Shown here piece after piece: positions 5,974 to 8,549 of a DNA stretch of 8,549 nt. This stretch comes from Candidatus Eisenbergiella stercorigallinarum (GTDB lineage: Bacteria > Bacillota > Clostridia > Lachnospirales > Lachnospiraceae). The DNA lies in NCBI GenBank assembly GCA_019120525.1, contig DWUW01000327.1:1-8549 (forward strand), given 5' to 3'. The notes under the pieces are model-generated. The model searched no databases. It saw only the letters and a program-made list of their open reading frames with translations, and was not told the DNA's origin. Position 1 is the stretch's first letter; every line of letters starts with the position of its first letter. A program made the translations under genes and the position numbers.

Positions 5974-6237
5974 TCATATGAACCAATGCCACCCCGTCAT
6001 GGCGCCGGTCGTCTCATCAAGCTGCACCGCGATGTCATAATGACTCCTGCAGCCCAGCAGAGCCGCAGGATGACCGTTTTCAAGGATCAGATCATAAAAT
6101 GCAACCGCCTTGTCCCGGAATTCCTTTGGAATCTCCAGCACCGAAAAAGGTGCCGCTGACCGCGCGCTTTGAAAAAACGCAATCTCTGTTTTACCGCACT
6201 TAACCATGATCCCGCTTTTCGTGGTCAGTTCTCTCAT
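5974..6237 (-). CDS. Hypothetical protein, 87 residues
   Basis: I do not recognise the family. The product is a small soluble-looking protein, without signal peptide or membrane helix. The N-terminus (MRELTTKSGIMVKCG) looks like a beta hairpin. The middle (about 38-55) is amphipathic helix-like, and the C-terminus ends in GAMTGWHWFI. Two cysteines (14 and 63) and two histidines are too scattered to suggest a metal site. An in-frame TGA lies five codons before ATG 6237, so the start is well bounded; GAGG lies 10 nt upstream. It lies 157 nt before rtcB on the same strand and about 100 nt after the terminator-like hairpin at 6335-6379. Amino-acid composition is plausible for a real protein. Confidence 0.6.
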   Translation of the reverse strand: MRELTTKSGIMVKCGKTEIAFFQSARSAAPFSVLEIPKEFRDKAVAFYDLILENGHPAALLGCRSHYDIAVQLDETTGAMTGWHWFI

Positions 6238-6334
6238 GCTTCTGCCGCCTCACTTATGCTCAGATATCCCCCCGGAGCCGGAGCTGGCATATTTCAAATG
6301 CATCCTCCACGGCGTCCTTTCCGAAGATCAAAAA

Positions 6335-6379
6335 GCGCCCTCAGCCCATCGTCGCAAAAGACGAACGGGCGCAGGGCGC
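6335..6379 (-). terminator. Intrinsic terminator or transcription attenuator
   Basis: On the minus strand, GCGCCC pairs with GGGCGC, then GCCC with GGGC and CGTC with GACG around a TTTTGC loop: 14 base pairs with two small internal loops over 45 nt. Five Ts follow immediately (plus-strand A5 at 6330-6334) and there is no T-tract on the other side, so it works on the minus strand. It lies 157 nt past the hydantoinase stop but also downstream of the promoter at 6474-6482 and upstream of the 87-residue gene. It may therefore either end the hydantoinase operon or attenuate the next one. Confidence 0.85.
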
Positions 6380-6429
6380 AAAACAGACCGAAGGGAAGCC
6401 GCTCACATTGTCTGTGCATTTCCGGCCTC

Positions 6430-6471
6430 TTTCACAGCAGACCATTTGCCTGGGCTGTCGCCGCTGTGAAA
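6430..6471. repeat. 9-bp inverted repeat next to the promoter
   Basis: TTTCACAGC (6430-6438) and GCTGTGAAA (6463-6471) are perfect reverse complements, 33 bp apart start to start, about three helical turns. The right arm lies between the -10 element at 6474-6479 and the expected transcription start near 6467. This fits an operator pair. No T-tract follows on either strand, so it is not a terminator. Confidence 0.6.
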
Positions 6472-6473
6472 AA

Positions 6474-6482
6474 ATTATATCA
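6474..6482 (-). promoter_or_regulatory. Extended -10 promoter (TGATATAAT)
   Basis: The minus strand reads TGA followed by a perfect TATAAT, a consensus extended -10 element for the housekeeping sigma factor. No good -35 is seen 17 nt upstream, which extended -10 promoters tolerate. Transcription would begin near 6467 and head toward the terminator at 6335-6379 and the 87-residue gene, rtcB and SUFU gene. Confidence 0.55.
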
Positions 6483-6536
6483 TACTTCATGCCGGGTGGG
6501 GAGGACGATTTAAAGGTTTCCTGATTATGCCTCCTT

Positions 6537-8087
6537 TTATGCCAGATCCCCCGCGGCCTTGACGCGGACGCGGCTGGTGCTTCCCACGCAGTAGGCAAGA
6601 GGCACATCCTCCACCTCAATGATCTCCACCGTATCCGGGATGGCTCCCGCCTCCACTGCCAGTCTTGCCGCCTCCTCCTTTGCCTGGGAAAGCGCCTGGT
6701 CTCTGGGGATCTGATCGTAGTCGATCAGCTGTTCGTAATTTCCAGATACCTTGGAAATGGCGGAGCCGATGGCATTGGCGCAGCCGAAATGCTCCGGGTT
6801 GCAGACCTGAGACGTTCCGGCCAGATCCTTCGGGAGAATGATGGAACCGCCCCCCACAAGCACCACATCCACGTCGCCTCCGGAAAGCTTCAGGGAATCG
6901 ATGCAGTCCTCCGCCATCCCCCGGATCACCTCCATGGCCTGGGCCGCGAAGCCGTCGTCGATCCCTTCCGCCAGCTTTGGATCGCCGATCCGCGCCATAC
7001 CGAGCTTCACCGCAATGTCCGTTGCAGTCACTGTCTGTCCGCCGAATACCAGAGCCTCCGAGGTGATGCGGTAGCCCACACTGTCGGGGCCTACCGTCAC
7101 GCGTCCGTCCGGCTGTCTGCGGACGATGGAGCCGCCCCCGAGCCCGATGGAAATGATATCCGGCATGCGGAAGTTGGTACGCACGCCGCCGATGACTGCC
7201 GCCGCGCTGGACTCCCGCGGGAATGCGTTCTGGATGACGCCAAAGTCCGTGGTGGTCCCGCCCACATCAACGACGATGGAATCCTTCAGCCTGCTCAGGT
7301 AGGAAGCGCCCCGGATGGAGTTCGTAGGGCCGCATGCGATCGTAAGGATCGGATAGCGGCGGGCGTGCTCCATGGTCATCAGCGTGCCGTCGTTCTGAGA
7401 AAGATAGATCTCCGCATTGGTGATCCCCTCCTGCTTCAGAGACCTGGCAAAGCCTTCTGTAAACCGTTCCGCCACTTTGTACAGAGCCGCGTTCAGGATC
7501 GCGGCATTTTCCCTTTCGATCAGCCCCATGGAGCCGATCTCACTAGAAATGGAGATGGGGATCTCCTCCCCCATGATCTCCCTGCACAGCCGGGCGATCT
7601 CCAGCTCCTGGTCGTTTCGGATCGTAGAAAATACACAGGAGACGGCAATGGACTGCACCTTTCCCTTCACCCTCCGGAAAAACGCTTCCGCGGCCGCCCG
7701 GTCCAGCTGCGTGATCTCCCTCCCATTGAATTCATAGCCGCCGCGGATCACCGTATGATCCTCAACCACAGCCTGAATATCCTCCGGCCAGTCTACCATG
7801 GGAGGGATGCCGGTGGTCGCAGGAGCGCCGATGCGCACCAGGCCAACCTTCGCCAGATTTTTTCTCTCCACAATGGCGTTGGTGCACTGGGTAGTCCCAA
7901 GCATCGCCTGGGATATGCTCTTCCTGTCGATCCCCGCCCTGTCGATCACTTCGCGGAGAGCGCAGAGGATCCCGTCATAAACGTCTTCGGTCGTGGGATG
8001 CTTCACCTCCGCCACCACCTGCAGCCTTTCGTCGATGATCACAGCGTCCGTATTCGTGCCGCCCACATCTATACCAAGCTTATACAT
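6537..8087 (-). CDS. Hydantoinase/oxoprolinase-family protein (HyuA-like)
   Basis: A 516-residue cytoplasmic enzyme of the ATP-dependent hydantoinase/5-oxoprolinase family, which opens cyclic amide rings. It has two phosphate-binding signatures of the sugar-kinase/actin fold: LGIDVGGTNTDAVIID (4-19) and VVDVGGTTTDFGVI (272-285). Others are LGTTQCTNAIVER (63-75), SIGLGGGSIVRR (313-324), TVTATD (352-357) and VVLVGGGSIILP (408-419). It is shorter than the usual HyuA subunit (near 680-700 residues) but matches the shorter group found beside DUF917 genes. Start ATG 8087 has GGGAGG at 8096-8101, spaced 8 nt. The first 8 nt overlap the DUF917 stop, so translation is probably coupled. The true substrate cannot be read from the sequence; no B subunit (HyuB) is in the window. 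Confidence 0.92.
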   Translation of the reverse strand: MYKLGIDVGGTNTDAVIIDERLQVVAEVKHPTTEDVYDGILCALREVIDRAGIDRKSISQAMLGTTQCTNAIVERKNLAKVGLVRIGAPATTGIPPMVDWPEDIQAVVEDHTVIRGGYEFNGREITQLDRAAAEAFFRRVKGKVQSIAVSCVFSTIRNDQELEIARLCREIMGEEIPISISSEIGSMGLIERENAAILNAALYKVAERFTEGFARSLKQEGITNAEIYLSQNDGTLMTMEHARRYPILTIACGPTNSIRGASYLSRLKDSIVVDVGGTTTDFGVIQNAFPRESSAAAVIGGVRTNFRMPDIISIGLGGGSIVRRQPDGRVTVGPDSVGYRITSEALVFGGQTVTATDIAVKLGMARIGDPKLAEGIDDGFAAQAMEVIRGMAEDCIDSLKLSGGDVDVVLVGGGSIILPKDLAGTSQVCNPEHFGCANAIGSAISKVSGNYEQLIDYDQIPRDQALSQAKEEAARLAVEAGAIPDTVEIIEVEDVPLAYCVGSTSRVRVKAAGDLA

Positions 8088-8549
8088 CGCTTCCGCCTCC
8101 CTTCACACGCTCTTCCAGCGGGATATAATCGGTATCCAGGCCGAAATACCGGGGGCCGACCAGCTCCAGGCCGGCCTGCGTGCGCCACATGTCATAGCAT
8201 TTCAGCCCTGTCACCATGACCCGCTTTCCGTATTTCAGCGCTTCAGTGGTCACAGGAGTAAAGGTCTCCGTGTCCACCAGACAGATCAGATCCGGAACGG
8301 TAGCGCAGATCCGCCCGTCCACCGTCACGGAAAGATTCTCATTCTGGAAGGTGACCTCCGCCTTTTTTCCCCGGAAATCGCCGATGCCTTCCAACAGGAT
8401 GCGGCCCAGATTGAACGCGCCGTTGGTTTCCCGAAGCACGTCCACGATCTTTCCCCGAAACAGGCCGTACCCTTCGCTTGCCTTCAGGAAGGCTTCCTGC
8501 GGCGTGAGGTCCGGCTGATTTTTCACATTGCGGATCGCCCTTCCCAGCA
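8080..8549 (-). CDS. DUF917 (S-methyl thiohydantoin desulfurase-type) protein, C-terminal part
   Basis: Only the C-terminal 156 codons are in the window; the frame stays open to the right edge, beginning LGRAIRNVKNQPDLTP, and a GTG at 8526 is internal rather than a start. The fragment matches the C-terminal domain of the DUF917 family, whose members are annotated as S-methyl thiohydantoin desulfurase-like. Visible are GLFRGKIVDVLRETNGAF, GRILLEG, a short beta-rich core, the PDLICLVDTETFTPVTTEAL stretch, and the conserved ending LELVGPRYFGLDTDYIPLEE. It overlaps the hydantoinase gene by 8 nt. DUF917 and short HyuA-like proteins are commonly paired, and the context suggests they act in one pathway on a hydantoin-like compound. 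Confidence 0.88.
   Translation of the reverse strand, partial: LGRAIRNVKNQPDLTPQEAFLKASEGYGLFRGKIVDVLRETNGAFNLGRILLEGIGDFRGKKAEVTFQNENLSVTVDGRICATVPDLICLVDTETFTPVTTEALKYGKRVMVTGLKCYDMWRTQAGLELVGPRYFGLDTDYIPLEERVKGGGSDV

Larger units (their letters stand above)
6238..6536 (-). promoter_or_regulatory. Non-coding stretch with promoter, inverted repeat and terminator/attenuator
   Basis: This 299-nt stretch between the hydantoinase stop and the 87-residue gene contains no convincing gene. Read on the minus strand it has, in order: an orphan AAGGAGG just past the hydantoinase stop, an extended -10 promoter, an inverted repeat around the likely start of transcription, a region able to form ACAGAC/GTCTGT or alternative pairings, a strong intrinsic terminator, and then the small gene. 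I do not recognise a named riboswitch class. Confidence 0.5.

Noticed and set aside
6789..8219. Plus-strand open frame of 476 codons opposite the hydantoinase gene
   Set aside because: It is antisense to a gene with clear HyuA-family motifs and has no family features of its own.

Overview
The window looks like chromosomal DNA from an anaerobic Firmicute, probably Lachnospiraceae or a relative. This placement is inferred from the gene content (NiFe-hydrogenase maturation genes, a hydantoinase/oxoprolinase plus DUF917 pair, a clostridial-style RtcB), the purine-rich AAGGAG-type ribosome binding sites and the fairly GC-rich coding regions. No rRNA, tRNA, transposase or CRISPR array is visible. 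Every gene I can support lies on the minus strand, so transcription runs from right to left.

From right to left: (1) 8549-6537 holds the 3' end of a DUF917 gene (cut by the window edge), overlapping by 8 nt the start of a 516-residue hydantoinase/oxoprolinase-family gene. (2) 6536-6238 is a non-coding stretch with an extended -10 promoter, an inverted repeat next to it, and a strong intrinsic terminator. The terminator either ends the hydantoinase operon or acts as an attenuator in the leader of the next genes. (3) 6237-3531 holds an unrecognised 87-residue protein, an RtcB-family RNA ligase and a Suppressor-of-fused (SUFU) domain protein, apparently one operon. (4) 3530-2781 is a 750-nt gene-free region. 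It contains an AT-rich array of twelve 7-bp sites that alternate strictly between TACGGTT and AACCGTA, and then GC-rich palindromes in front of the hyp genes. (5) 2780-349 is hypC-hypD-hypE, the genes that make and transfer the Fe(CN)2CO ligands of NiFe hydrogenases. (6) 348-1 has only a doubtful short ORF.

How the genes work together: HypE makes the thiocyanate/cyanide donor, and HypC with HypD forms the scaffold on which the Fe(CN)2CO group is built. hypA, hypB, hypF and the hydrogenase itself are not in the window. The RtcB-SUFU pairing suggests RNA repair or tRNA handling with a partner of unknown role. The hydantoinase and DUF917 proteins probably act together on a hydantoin-like or other cyclic amide.

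Two structures stand out. The first is the 309-bp alternating site array at 3110-3418, whose spacings fall close to whole turns of the DNA helix. The second is an in-frame insertion of about 45 codons inside hypD. It consists of two diverged copies of a 72-bp unit, and one copy carries two perfect 15-16 bp hairpins. I could not match either to a named element.
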